Positions 1-12,149 of a DNA stretch of 64,000 nt are shown piece by piece. Every line of letters starts with the position of its first letter. Position 1 is the stretch's first letter. A program made the position numbers and the translations under genes. The stretch comes from Jacaranda mimosifolia. Taxonomy: Eukaryota; Streptophyta; Magnoliopsida; Lamiales; Bignoniaceae. The stretch is taken from the NCBI GenBank assembly GCA_018894105.1, contig CM032124.1, forward strand, positions 4,139,501-4,203,500. The letters run 5' to 3'. The notes under the pieces were generated by a model. That model worked only from the letters and a program-made list of their open reading frames with translations, was not told the DNA's origin and made no database searches.

Positions 1-692
1 AACAGGCTACAAAAATTATTAGTTATTAATAGTTGGTCATATTCGTTACAATTAAGTGCGATAAATTAAATTCCAAATGATCCACATGCAAAATACATAC
101 ATATATATATATATATATAAGAAAAAATAATTTCAACTACGGATTGGTCATAGCCAAAGTTAACTACGAGAGAATCCGCTTCGAATTTGATTAGGTCAAT
201 TTTGCAGTTTAAACTATGAAATTTTAACTTCAATTACAAATTAACCATAATTGTTGTCCTAATTTTTTGTAGTGAGATCCACCTCTCTCAAACCTTTTGT
301 AGAAACATTGGTGTGGTGGGGAAGTGGGGGGTGGCCGGGGGGAATCAAGAAACAAAGCCTTTGACACAAAACAAGTCAATTGATTAGCATGTGATTTAAA
401 TAAAGGATTTTAGAATTTTGACAAAAAATTAAATTTGTTATTAGTACTTTGCTTCAAATAATCTATGAAAAAATTATAATGTGTCACACGAATTATAGAA
501 ATAAGTTTGTATCAGTTTATAAACTGGTATATTAGAGTACCCATTTATGAAGTGCGGACGAATACTGAGCAGTTGCTACTGGATTCATTATATGCTAGAG
601 TGTTGCTTGTAGGTCCCCATCCTATGGGCTCAAGACTTGATGAAATGCAACATAACCAACTTGAGTACTATCACCACAAAAGGTTCAGCTGG
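1..692. other. Intergenic flank of copia element 1
   Basis: AT-rich sequence with no supported gene. It holds an (AT)n run near 102-119 and, around 121-280, a stretch resembling a MITE end that finishes in a T-run and GTAGTG. The open frame at 507-743 is cut by the copia insertion at 698 and matches nothing I recognise. Confidence 0.5.
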
Positions 693-697
693 ATGTG

Positions 698-892
698 TAT
701 TATGAGTTGTACTGCATTTAGTGGAAAGGAAGCAATGCCATGATGCTGGAGGAAAAACTTAAAACTGCAGTAAATGCTGTGAAGACACACTTATATACAA
801 AGTGGATAAAAGGGAGAAAAGGGAAACAAACCCTAACTAACTAACACGGTTACAACTATAAATAAAATATAAAATGCTGAAAATATCTAATA
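698..892 (-). repeat. 3' LTR of copia element 1
   Basis: 195 bp, nearly identical to 5232-5443 apart from substitutions and a 17-bp segment present only in the right copy. It is the 3' LTR because the element lies on the minus strand. The ends form the short inverted repeat TATTA/TAATA. Confidence 0.9.
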
Positions 893-898
893 CCCCCG

Positions 899-3800
899 TC
901 AAGGTGGACAGTGAAGATTTACAACGGACATCTTAGACATTAGGTGATTGAGATTTGTTGTGGGAAGAGACTTTGTGAACAAATTTGCAAGCTGGTTACT
1001 AAAACGGACAGGCATTAATATGATGGAACCAGCGGTGAGCTTTTGATGCACGAAGTGACAGTCCACTTCAATGTGTTTTATGTATTCGTGGAAGACGAGA
1101 TTGTTGGCGATGTGAATGGCTGAATGGTTGTCACAAAAGAGGAGGGTTGGAGCGTGCATAGGAGCTTGGAGATCACATAGGAGTTTCTGTAGCCAAGTGA
1201 CTTTGTCAGTGGTGGCAGCAAGGGCACGACATTCTGCTTTGGCAGAGGAACAAGAGACAGTGGATTGGCATTTTTGATTTCCATGATATTAGTGAGTTGC
1301 CGATAAATGTACAAAAACCTGTCGTAGACTTGCGAGATTCAGTGCATGATGCCCAGTTAAAATCTGAGAAGGCTTGAATTTGGAGTTGGGAATTAGTTGG
1401 AAAGAAAATGCTTTGGCTAGGGGCGATTTTGATGTATCAGAGTAAGTGGTGAGCTGCTTGGATGTGGGGGGTTCGAGGTTGGGACATGAATTGACTAAGC
1501 TTGTGGGCTGAGAAAGTGATGTCTGGATGGGAAATGGTGAGGTATAGAAGTCTGCCAATGAGACGGCGGTATTGGGTGGGGTCTAGTAAGGGTTGATCGT
1601 TAGTGGTGTTGAGGTGAATTTTGGGATCGAGTGGGGTGTTGACAGGCTTGGATGCAAGAATGCTAGTATCTTCAAGGACTTGTAGTGCATAATGGCTCTA
1701 TGAAAGTAGAATGCCAGACTGATTTCTGGCGATTTCTAAGCCAAGGAAATACTTAAGTGGACTAATGTCTTTCAATTTGAACTGTTGTTGCTAAAGGAGT
1801 TTGAACTTGTTGATAACATCTATGGGGGGTCCAGCGAGAATAATATCGTCAACATAGACGATGAGGGTAATAAAGGTGGTATCTTTACCATGACTGAAGA
1901 TACTATAATCTACTTGAGACTGCTGAAAATCGAGCTGAACAAGGGTGGAAGAAAGCTTGGAATACCATTGTCGTGATGCTTGTTTGAGACCATACAGTGA
2001 TTTGTGAAGTCAGCAAACAAGTTTTGGGGTTGCATGTTGCTTAGAAGTGTGTAGTGGATGACCGAGGGGAATATCTATATACATTTCTTCAAAAAGATCA
2101 CAATTTAGAAAGGTATTGTTAATGTCTAGCTGGTAAAGATGCCAATAGTTGATTGCTGCAAGTGCTAGAAGTAACCTGACCGAGGTGAGTTTTGCCACTG
2201 GTGAAAAGGTGTCGAGAAAATTGACGCCCTCCTGCTGAGTGAAGCCTTTAGCGATGAGTCGGGCCTTATGCTTGTCAATGGTACTGTTTACATGGAATTT
2301 GGTTTTGTAAACCCATCTGCACCCTATGGGGCGTTTATTTGGAGGTAGCGGAACTATAGACCATGTATGATTTGATTCTAAAGCCTCCAGTTCATTATGC
2401 ATTGTATTTTTCCACTCTGGAAACTATACAACTTGCTGGTAGGAATGAGTTTCAAAATTAGCAGAAATGTTGAGAATGCCAGCTCTATGGGGAGGGGAGA
2501 AAGCATCGTGAGAGATGGAGTTGGACAAAGGATATTTGGACTGAGTGTGATTAGGAGTAGAGTTGATGAGGTTGCAGTGGTAATCTATTAGGTAGGTGGG
2601 GGGCTTTTGTGATTCTCATAGACCGACGAATGTGGGTAATGTCATTTATGGGAATGGGGAGGACGAGGTTGGGGAAGGGATCGACTATAGTGTTTGTATG
2701 TAGGTGAAGTTAGAAAGGGAAGACTTGTTCATGGAATATCACATGCCTGGAAATGAAGATTTGTTTGGAGGTTATATCGTACAACTTGTATCCTTTTGTA
2801 GCTTTAGGATACTCGATGAGGATAGAAGGCTTGGTGCGAGGATCAAATTTGGTCCGATGTGCTTGGATAGTAGAGGCATATACAAGGCGTCCAGAATCAT
2901 GGAGGTGAGTATAATCAATAGGCTTGTGATATAGGAGCTCAAAAGGAGACTTGTGCTGGAGGACGCGAGAAGGAGTTCTGTTAATCAGATAGGTGGCAGT
3001 GAGTATGGTCTTGGACTACATTTCTAAGGGAATGTTGGACTAAAAATAGAGTGCTCTCGCCACATTGAGAAGGTGTTGATGCTTCCTTTCAACGACAGAA
3101 TTCTGTTGAGGAGTTTTAGCACATGATTTTTTATGAATGATGCCATGTGTGGCATAGAATTCCTGTAGATTGAATTCCTTGGCATTATCTGAGAGAATTT
3201 TCTTAATAGACACATTGAATTGAGTCTGAATAAAAGAATGAAATCTGGAAATAATCGTCGGAACTTCAAATTTATTCTTCATTAAAAAGGTCCAAGTGAA
3301 CCTTGTACAATCATCCACAATAGTAAAAAACATTTTGTGTCCAATGTAAGCAGGTGTAGAAAGTGGACCCTAAACATCCATGTGAATGAGATCAAAAGGG
3401 GCTTTGCATAGATGATTGTGAGAGACAAATGGCAAGTGTTTCTGCTTGGCCAAAGGACAGACGCTACAAGGAATAGTAGTGTCTGGACTGCTGTATTGAA
3501 GAAGATGTTGAAGTCGTGTGAGAGTTTGATTAGAAGAGTGGCCATGTCTATTGTGCCAGAGGTTGGTGGTGACCTTATTTAGGTATTCGACTGAGTTACT
3601 GGACAACGTGGCAGTGTTGAGGATGTATAGGTTAGCTGCACGATCACCCTTGCTAATCGTTCTTAAGGTCAGAGCATCCTGGAGAAGAAAGTGACCAGAA
3701 AAGAATGTTATCTTGAGAGATTGACTGTGGCGAATGAGAGCACTGATTGAGAGCAATTGCATGCTAAACTGAGGCACATAGAGCACGTCCTTGAGAGTGA

Positions 3801-4081
3801 TAGTAGGATGTATGACAATGTCACCCATAAAGTGAACCGAAATGGTGGAGTTGTTGGGCAGAGAGACAGTAGAGTGCTTAATAGGAACATGTTGGCATTA
3901 GAACATATATGGCAAGACGTGCCAGAATCAACAAACCATATTTGATTGGAAAGAATGAGATTGGAATGGGCACATATACCTGCGGTATACGAAGGAAGAG
4001 ATGCTTTAGATTTAGCTGACTTCTGTGAGTTACTGGCATGAAATGATAGGAGAGTGATGAGTTGATTATATTATGTAGCAC
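899..4081 (-). pseudogene. copia pol (protease C-end, integrase, RT, RNase H), broken
   Basis: Fragments of a copia polyprotein in several minus frames. Around 3370-3828 are the protease C-end and the integrase zinc-binding domain (LWHNRHGH followed by CSVC). The integrase core is at 3040-3333, with the Asp/Asp/Glu framework (VDDCTRFTW, LSDNAKEF, VVERKHQH). Reverse transcriptase runs from 2402 to about 1600: its N-part at 2010-2402 reads NHTWSIVPLPPNKRPIGCRW, and the catalytic YVDD is still readable at about 1840-1870. The RNase H end at 899-1159 has CDNHSAIHIANN and HIEVDCHFV. Frameshifts and stops separate the pieces, so no intact polyprotein can be made. Confidence 0.9.
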
Positions 4082-4147
4082 TTAGGGTTTGGTGGAAGTT
4101 GGGAGCCGCTTCAGGCATTTGGGAATTAGACACCTAATTAACAGTGG

Positions 4148-5118
4148 TCAAAGTAGGATGAGTATTGATAGCCTATAGTGCTTGGTTTCGAGGTCTCGGC
4201 ATGAAGCCAGGAGGATAGCCGTGAAGTTTGTAGCACATCTCGATGATGTGACCGTAGTTAGAACAATGCATGCAGAACGGCTGTTCCTTCTTGGATCTGA
4301 AGTTGGAATTGTTATTGTTAGAACTGTAGCTCTTATGCTGTAGTTTATTGTGGTCTCATTGAACGGCAAAGGCTAAGTTGTTGTTGGTGTCTGGAGTAAC
4401 AGTATTGCCAATTGTACGCTGCTGTTCTTAATGTGCAACCAAAGAAAAAACCTTACTGATAGGGGGAAGTGGCTCAGTAAGGAGAATTTAGCTTCTAATC
4501 TGAGCAAAGGACTCGTGGAGCCCCATGAGGAAAGCCAATACATACTCCCAATTGTGATGATCTGCCATTTCTTTGACTCCACCGCATACACATTGGACAC
4601 AAGTGCAGATCGGCTGATAGTTAGTCAATTCCTCCTAGATTGTCTTCAGTTTGGTGAAATAAACACCAACAAATTGATTGCCTTAAAGAGTGGTTGACAA
4701 GATCTCGGTGAAGTTGGACAAGCCTTTGTCCAGTGCTTTGTTGGAACCTCTCGCGAAGATCTTTCCAAATTTTAAATGCGTAATCAAAGTAGATGATGCT
4801 TGCAGAAATTTCCTTGGAAACAAAATTCAAAATCCAGGAAATTACAATATTGTTGTTTCTTACCCATGCATTAAGAAGAGTAGAGTCATCACCGGTCGGT
4901 TTCGGAATAGAGCCATCAATGAATCCAATCTTATTTTTCACGGATAAAGCTATTAACATAGCACGGCTCCAAGCGACGTAGTTTTCATCGGTGAGTGGCT
5001 GTGAAACCAACATCAAACTAGGATTGTCTGAGTGATGTAGAAAGTAAGGATAGCAGGTTTCATCAATGGCGGAATTGCCATTGGAGTTGGCTGAGGTGAA
5101 GGAACGAGGTGGATCCAT
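4148..5118 (-). pseudogene. copia gag, truncated by frame breaks
   Basis: The open part at 4621-5118 (165 residues) starts MDPPRSFTSANSNGNSA and contains YYLHPSDNP-like and LTDENYVAWSRAM motifs typical of copia Gag N-domains. Homology continues in other frames to about 4148. The start is chosen because it is the first ATG after the primer-binding site region and precedes the conserved Gag block. Broken downstream, so presumed non-functional. Confidence 0.85.
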
Positions 5119-5231
5119 GAGCAGGAAGAAGGAGCACCGAAGGAAGAAAGAGATAATTGCCAGAGGACGAGAAGAAGACGAACGTGATGCTTAACGGTGG
5201 AGAAGAGAGTGATGTTTGTCTTTCGATACCA

Positions 5232-5443
5232 TATTATGAGTTGTACTGCATTTAGTGGAAAGGAAACAATGCTATGATGCTGGAGGAAAAACTTAAAATT
5301 GTATTAGATACTGTGAAAACACACTTATATACAAAGTGGATAAAAAGGAGAAAAGGGAAACAAATCATAACTAACTAACAGACTTTACTAACTAACATGG
5401 TTACAACTATAAATAAAATATAAAATGCTGAAAATATCTAATA
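5232..5443 (-). repeat. 5' LTR of copia element 1
   Basis: 212 bp partner of 698-892, directly followed on the element strand by the degraded initiator-Met primer-binding site. The extra 17 bp relative to the left LTR sit in a duplicated CTAACTAACA-like stretch. Confidence 0.9.
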
Positions 5444-5589
5444 ATGTGCGCTAGAGTGTGTCCTATATAATGGAAGAAATGTGACAAGGACATTGGGTGT
5501 TTAATAGGGGCAGCTGTGATAAGTAAACATATATAGTAGGCTATTTTAATAACTAATTAATCATTTTTATAAAGTAAGGATGAATGTGA

Positions 5590-5870
5590 AATAGTTGCTA
5601 ATGGAATTCATATTGCATGAGTACTCTAAGTTAATCGTTATGGTATGTTATGTTGATTTTATATTTCACTTTAATGTGATTTTGAATATGGATTGATTGA
5701 CTGACTGCAAATCATGTATGTATGGTTTGTTTTAGGAAGTTTACGCTCTTTAAAGCACTAGGTAAGGAAAAGTTAGATTCTTGTGGAAATATAACACGAA
5801 AATTTTATCTTGTGGAGAATATAAATTATTATTAGAATGTAACTTTTTTCCTATTACCATGAGGACATGC
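5590..5870 (+). pseudogene. Ty3/gypsy pol fragment (protease/RT linker)
   Basis: Decayed fragment whose translation contains a degraded version of the gypsy block after the aspartic protease, NVILNMD-x-LT, with several stops. It is the paralogue of the better preserved fragment at 32390-32590 and belongs to the segmental duplication. Too short and mutated to be functional. Confidence 0.6.
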
Positions 5871-6060
5871 GTGCATGCATTGTTTTCCCAACGAAAAAAA
5901 ATCAAAGTCGAGCCCCGAGCCCCAAAAATTGTTGCACAAGACTTTATTAAGCCTTGATACCACTATAAAAAATTAGGGCATCAATTAAGGCTAATTTGTA
6001 GTTAATGCTAAAAATTCATAATTTTTATTACGAAATTGTTCTAGTCAAATTCAAAGCTAA

Positions 6061-6260
6061 CACTACAAAAAAAGGGGGGCTTTAGTGACCGAATTTTAGT
6101 GATAGAATTTTCGGTCACTAATTAGCGACTGATCAGTGACCGATTAATGACCACATCAATGACCCCCTTGCTTCAGTCACTAATTCGGTCACTAAGTTGG
6201 TCACTTTAAATTTTTATCAGTCACTAATTTTAGTGACCACTAATTAGGGTCACTAATTCA
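6061..6260. repeat. CACTA left terminal and subterminal repeats
   Basis: Terminal inverted repeat at 6061 followed by at least eight copies, in both orientations, of a roughly 10-bp motif (AGTGACCGA or TCGGTCACTA). The mirror cluster lies at 12150-12430. Confidence 0.85.
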
Positions 6261-6589
6261 GTCATTAAAAAATAATATATAATAAAAATATTAAGTACAT
6301 AAATATGTATTTTAAAGGCATACATTAAACTAGTGAATATTTAAATATTGAAATTAAAGTGTTTAAAAATTTTACCATTTAAAATATAAATTATTATGAC
6401 TAAATAAAAGTTTAAAGTTTAAATATAAAATAAGTATTATATAAAATATTAAAAGAAAATAAAAACAAAGTAAAAGGAGTAAAACCTACCTTGTCCCATT
6501 TGCACTTACCTACCCATCAGCTGCCTTGTCTGTTCACCACAGCCCTCGATAATTTTTTTTTTTTTCATTTCTTCTAAATCGACTGGCAA

Positions 6590-6835
6590 ACCTCTGCTGC
6601 CTCGGCAAAGGCCAGCTGGCTCCACAGAAGGTAGGCTAGGAGGCCAGCTCCTTGTTGAAACCAGTAGAGCAGCAGCAGATCCGCTGCTTTGCTGGTCTTG
6701 ACGGGGAGGCCAACAATCGAGACCAGCAGAGCAGCGGATCTGCTGGCTCTGCTGGCCTCCGGTGGCAACCGAGGCCAGCAGTAGTTGGCCTCGGTTGGTG
6801 GCTCCCACTTCCTGCGGGGAGCCACCTACATTTTG
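6590..6835. repeat. GC-rich repetitive island in CACTA leader
   Basis: Sharply GC-rich against AT-rich surroundings. It is built from degenerate repeats of GCAGCGGATCTGCTGG, GAGGCCAGCAG and GGTTGGTGGCTCCC-like units on both strands. Several open frames cross it on both strands, which is expected from the composition. I take it as a non-coding internal repeat of the CACTA element, or captured DNA of unknown origin. Confidence 0.5.
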
Positions 6836-8046
6836 TTTTTGTTTTTTTTTAATTTGGTTAGAATTTTTTTATAGTTATATAATATTTTCATTTAATTGTG
6901 TAGGTGTGGAGATTGGATTTTTGTATATTTGTGGCATTGAAAAACGTTATAATTTTAGTGTGAAGTTATAATTATATAAATTCTATTTTTGAATAACTTA
7001 TTAGTTAACACTTTAAGTTAAATTGTATGAATTGTGTTTTTTAATTATCTATTGATCACTACTGAATATGTTGATTTTTTTTATTGTTCAATTTTTGAGA
7101 GACAAAGTGAGGAATTATGTATATGTTCAAGATTTTTCTCCCACAAGAGATATGATATTTTGATTTTGTTTATTTGGAATTTTTGTATGTATTTAAGATT
7201 GTTATCTCTATTGTAGCATGTTTATTTGAGTGTTTATTGTTGTGTTTTTTGCAAGATTATATTATGCTATATATTTAATTGTTATTTTAATAAAATTGTA
7301 TTTTTTTTTATTAGTAAAAATATGTATTTTATTATAGGTTAATTAGTTGTTAGGAGAGTCATGACTTAAAAGAAGAGTGAAACAAAAGGAGTTTTCAGGG
7401 GAAGATTGTGATGATTATGATATCTTGTGAGGTGGGCTCTAAGCATGGATATCCCATACGGTTTTTATATGTATTTTAATAAAATTGTATAACTTTTTTT
7501 TATTAGTAAAAATATGTATTTTAATAAAATTGTATAACTTTTTTTTTATTAATAGCTTTTTTTATTATAGATTATCTTTTAGTAAAGTATGTACATATTA
7601 TAAAATATGTACGTCTTCCTTTTACTTGAAAATAAATTATCCTATATCATTAAGACTTGTCAACTTTTAAAATATTGCTAATTTGTGGAGTATTGTGTAG
7701 TTAAAGCATATTATTTGGAAATGTTGGATTAAATAGTATTGTTGAATGTGAAGGTACACGTGGTTTAACAACTTGTCAAGATCCTCATTCTGAATTATTC
7801 GAACTGTAAGTTTGTCCTGTGCGAAATTTTTATCAATGACATAATTGATAACATGAAATCTAAAGATATAGTTATTATTTTGATGCACATGTCTTTTGTT
7901 TGTAGCTGACACAAGTGGCTATAGTGGCATCCTTAGCAATAGTACATTTGGTATTTTACTAATCAAGGTGACTAATGTTTCTTCTTTCTCATAGTTATGT
8001 TTATTATCTCTAGTTGTTTTATTTAATTTGTTTAATAAGGACATCC

Positions 8047-8060
8047 CCCCCCCCCCCCCT
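8047..8060. repeat. Poly-C tracts in CACTA (also about 8197-8211)
   Basis: Two long C homopolymers about 150 bp apart in the leader of the CACTA element, the second followed by TCCCC. They are easily miscounted by sequencers, so the exact lengths are uncertain. Confidence 0.7.
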
Positions 8061-8437
8061 CAAGCTTATCCATTAATATCAAAACTAAGAAGTAATACTA
8101 GTATTTGAAGATATGATTAATAATTCTAACAGATCATTCATGCAAGCCATATGTTGGAATAGTACTTTCTTTATCCAATGTAGTTCACTAATGATCCCCC
8201 CCCCCCCCCTCCCCTTTTTCTCACACTAAAAAATTAATGCTTGTTGATACTATTCACTAGTCATGCTATTAATATTGTTGTGCTTTTTTTGTGTGTTTAT
8301 GCCGCTTTTGGAGATATTATTTTTGTGTTGATATGTTTGAGCATAGCTAGTAATCAAGTTGTTGGACTTGCTTTTAAGGATAAAAAATGTGTTAAGCTTT
8401 TCAAATGATAGTTTAATGGTTTAAAATTGCAGAAAAC

Positions 8438-9247
8438 ATGTCTACTGATCAAAATTGGAATCGATTAGATAATGGATTTTTATCTGATGAGTTTGATAAA
8501 GGTGTTAGGGGTTTTCTAGAGTTTGCTTACTCTCATCCTGAGGTTGTTGACCGTGGTAATATAAGATGTCCTTGTTCAAAGTGTCGCAACATGAAGTTTG
8601 ATCATTGTGATAATGTATATTATCATCTCAAAAAATATGGATTTTTGCATGGTTACACTAGATGGGATGAACATGGGGAATCTAGGGAAGGAATATCTAT
8701 TGGAGAATCTTCAAGGTCTAGCAATAATGAAAATGTTGGAATGAGAACCATGGTTATAAATGTTGCAAGCCCCAACTTTGATTGGGGATTTGATAGGGAC
8801 GAGCATATTCCAAAACCACCTAATCCCTCTGCCCAAAAGTTCTTTGATTTATTAAAAGATGCAGAGGAACCTTTGTGGCAAGGTTGCAAGAAACATACTA
8901 GACTTTCAGCCGTTTCTCAATTGTTGAATATTAAATCTGACTTCAACTTGCCACAAGCATGTGTCGATCGCATCATATCATTAATGAAAAGTATGATCGC
9001 ATCATATCATCATGTGTCGATGCAGAGCCAGAGTAACGAATCAATTATTCAAGCTCCTTTTCAAGAAGAGAATGTGCTAACACCGTTTGAGACTCCCATA
9101 ACAGTTGATCTTGATCACTCAAGTATCTTAGTTGATGAAAATGCAAATCCAATAGAAGTACCTCCTGAAGAAATTCGGTCTGACCTAGTGAATTCAATGC
9201 GAAGAAATGCAATAGAGGGAGATGAAGATGAAGAGAAAGAGGAATGA
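8438..9247 (+). pseudogene. TNPD-like CACTA transposase lacking its catalytic core
   Basis: 269-residue frame. Residues 1-80 match the N-terminal transposase-associated domain of TNPD/TNP2 proteins, with its Cys/His set (IRCPCSKCRN, then YHLKKYGFLHGYTRW). Residues 110-190 match the next linker block (PNPSAQKFFDLLKDAEEPLWQGCKKHTRLS). After residue 190 it jumps to an acidic C-terminal tail normally found at the far end of the protein, so the several-hundred-residue catalytic domain is absent. A TGA at 9245-9247 cuts the acidic tail; the same frame continues acidic to about 9325. A splice-acceptor-like TTGCAG sits just upstream of the ATG, at 8427-8432. It may be a decoy or repressor, or dead. 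Confidence 0.8.
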
Positions 9248-9542
9248 GAAGAAGAGAACGAGGAAGAGGAGTTTGAAGATTTTGATGAAACTAGTAGTGA
9301 GAATGACATGGACTGTGATAATTGAATATTGTATTCCATGGTAAATGAAGTTTTATTAATTAGTGAATTGCTAAATCTTAAATTTATGTGTTTTAGAGTT
9401 ATTTAAATTGTAACTTTTGTTTTCATGATTTACATTTTATTTTAAGTATGATTTCTTTTGTGTTGTTTGTCATTTATTTTCATTAGCTATGTATGAATTT
9501 ATGATGAATCTAAAAGTTTTTTTTAATGGCTTTTTGTGCAGT

Positions 9543-11891
9543 ATGTCGACTAGAGGAAGGGGGTTTGGTGGGAGAAATAGAGGCAGACGAGGCCGAGGTC
9601 AAGCTACACTAGAAAGACCTACTCCTTCAGTAGCTCCAAGTTCATTGGGCAATTCTGCACAAGTTCCTCCTCCAGAGATTGAGGAGGAACTGATGACTCC
9701 AGAAAGAGAGACACAGGTGCCTATTCCACAGCAGCAGCATGAGGATGGACAATTGAGTTATGATCAAAATTCATCTCATGTGAGAACAAGAGGAGACACA
9801 CAAGGGAGTCATGCACCAAATAATCATTCTAACCATATCTTGATACAACCATTCTATGATGGGTATGTTTCTTTAATCACTTTAAGTGAAAATTGATCTC
9901 AGTTGTTATTATGTCTAACAACTTAACTATTTAACTTATGTAATTGTGATTGCACAATTGCATAGCTTTATTTCAGAGTCAGTCACACGTAAAATATGTG
10001 AAATTTTGAGAGCCTATATGGTTCCATGGCCTACTTGGGAGAAGGTTCCTCAAGAACCACGAGATTTTCTCTATGAAAAATTTACAGTAAGTCATTAAAT
10101 ATTTAAGAAAATTGAAAACTAACTTTGTATATTTTATAAGTTCATGAAATTCATCATGATGTATGTTGTGATAGGAACACTTTTATTGGTTGCCTGAACA
10201 TGAGGCGGGTATTATATACTCATGGGAGCAAACTCATAAGAGGAACTTCAAAAACACCATCTACAGATACAAAAAGAGAGCACTAAAGGAAGCTGGTGGT
10301 GCTGACCCGAGAGATCTTGCAAAAATTGTGCCTAAAAATATGGTTTCAAGTGATTGGGAAGCCATTTGTAACACATATATGAGTGCACCTAACTATGAAG
10401 AGAAGTGCAAAAAAGCAAGGCAAAATAGAATGATGGAGAAGGATGGGTCAATCACCAAGCATACCAGCGGTTCCATTTCCTTTGCTGAGCATATGCGTAT
10501 AATGGTTTTTTTCCATTTCTAAATTCAATTTTATTTAATATTGAGAGCAAGTTTTAATGTTATTATTTTAATGTAGTCACAAGGGGGCATAGTGGTTAGC
10601 CAAGTGGAGGTTCATGACCGAACTCATCAGAAAGCACAAGGGAAAGGTGAATATGTCGACAACAAATCCAAGAGGGTCCAAGTAAGTGTTTCTTTTAGGT
10701 TGAACATTTTTGGGTTGGAAATACTATTACCAAATAATAGAAAGTGTGTTGGACATACTTAATATTGAAAATCTGAATATGGTTGTAAGTGTGTTGGAGT
10801 GTTAGGGTGATAATATTTTTGGTTTCTTTATTTGGATTTTTTTCTTGGATTAAGTTGAGTGTTTTTTGGTAATCATTTGGCAATTGTTTGGATTTATAGG
10901 AACTTTTATTTTAAGGGTGAAGATACTATATTGGTGTAGTTATAGGATATAGAAGAAGTGAATTTAGTTATTTTTATAAAATATTGATTTTGAGTTTTAT
11001 TTAGTTATGTGCTTTTAGTAAAAGTTGATGAAATCCAATATTATTAGTGAATCATATGCTCTTTCTAAAGTGTACTACTCCTGTTAGAAGTTCTTTTGTT
11101 GTTGTAGATATTATGTCTTGTAGAATATGATTCACTTAAAGAAGTTAGAGATTTTGAAAGAGGAATGATATATATGGTTGATTCTCTCAAATAATTGGAC
11201 ATTTAAAAGAAATATGACATATATATAGTTGATTCATTATTACCAATAATTATTGTACCAAGTTCATGTTACTTAATGATTTCTTTTCAAAATAAAGAAA
11301 GGTGACAACCTTTATACAACATCAATGTGAAAATGCTACATGACTCTACCAAAGAAAATAAAAAATGATGCATTAATTGCTTCTTTTATTTTCTCTGATC
11401 CCCACTGTAATATTTAGAGCATGTTTGGTTGCAAGTAATAATGATAATTTGTGTAAGAGTAGTATGGAGCATATACAAGTAATCTTGACAGTAACTCAAC
11501 TCCAGAAAGCTCCTTTGATGCACAAAAATGGATTGAGATTAGTGGCGGTGCTATAAATGGTAGGGTGTATGGTTATGGGAATACATTCCATTGTCGTGAC
11601 ATTGTCGCTACTGGGACCTGCTCAAGATCAATCAACAACCATGTTACACATGACTATTTGCAAGAAACAATTACAAAAGTTGTTGATGAACATTTGGCTA
11701 AGGAGAGGAAGGCAGCTGCTAAGGAGAGGGAAGCGGCTGCAAATAGGGAAGCAATTTTCATGAAAATAATTGAAGATGCAAAGGCGAGGAAGCAAGCTTT
11801 AATGGCAACATTGACAACATGCATGGAAAAGTTGAATGTAGTGCATGGTGGTGGTTCGAATGACAATAACAGAGGTCACAATGAGAGTTAG
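9543..11891 (+). CDS. TNPA-like CACTA accessory gene (Transposase_24 type)
   Basis: Multi-exon gene supported by frame, splice signals and family resemblance. Proposed exons: 9543-9862, 9966-10086, 10175 to about 10496/10504, 10577-10681, and about 11470-11891. Exon 1 encodes an Arg/Gly-rich start (MSTRGRGFGGRNRGRRGRG). Exon 2 gives FISESVTRKICEIL and exon 3 gives TYMSAPNYEEKCKKARQNR, the conserved block of plant Ptta/En/Spm proteins. The last exon ends in a charged coiled coil (HLAKERKAAAKEREAAANREAI). The family binds subterminal repeats in the nucleus. The intron between exons 4 and 5 is about 790 bp. The exon 3 donor and exon 5 acceptor do not fit phase cleanly, so the gene may be damaged there. 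Confidence 0.65.
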
Positions 11892-12149
11892 TTTAATGGT
11901 TATTCGCCTATTTTTGTGCTATGTACTGTTGTTGATATTGAAACTTATGTTTGGATGGCTTGGTTTAAACGTATGATTTTGGATTATGGTTGTATGAATT
12001 GTTATTTTTATGTTTATGCATTGGCGCTATGGATTATACTTTTAGAATTATAAATTGATGATGGGTTATGATTGTGAAATATTCATAATATATTATTTTG
12101 AAATGGTATTTAAATTAATAAAATAAATTATTTTTGGCGCAAATAAAAT

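Larger units (their letters stand above)
698..5443 (-). mobile_element. Degenerate Ty1/copia LTR retrotransposon (element 1)
   Basis: A complete but decayed copia element read on the minus strand. It is bounded by LTRs at 698-892 and 5232-5443 and flanked by the 5-bp target-site duplication ATGTG (693-697 and 5444-5448). Internal order on the minus strand is gag, protease, integrase, reverse transcriptase, RNase H, which is the copia order. The primer-binding site next to the right LTR begins TGGTATCGAAAG (about 5219-5231), a degraded match to initiator-Met tRNA. A G-rich polypurine tract abuts the left LTR at 893-905. The coding frame is broken in many places, so it cannot be autonomous. LTR ends read TATTA...TAATA instead of TG...CA. 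Confidence 0.93.

Noticed and set aside
507..743. 78-residue open frame at the left edge
   Set aside because: Its 3' part is copia LTR sequence (from 698); the rest has no recognisable domain and no splice or codon support.
6506..6825. Overlapping frames on both strands in the GC-rich CACTA leader
   Set aside because: Frames in all phases arise from repeated GC-rich units; no domain and no start context.
8047..8211. Poly-C tracts as regulatory G-quadruplexes
   Set aside because: Pure homopolymers of uncertain length and likely sequencing-sensitive; no supporting context.
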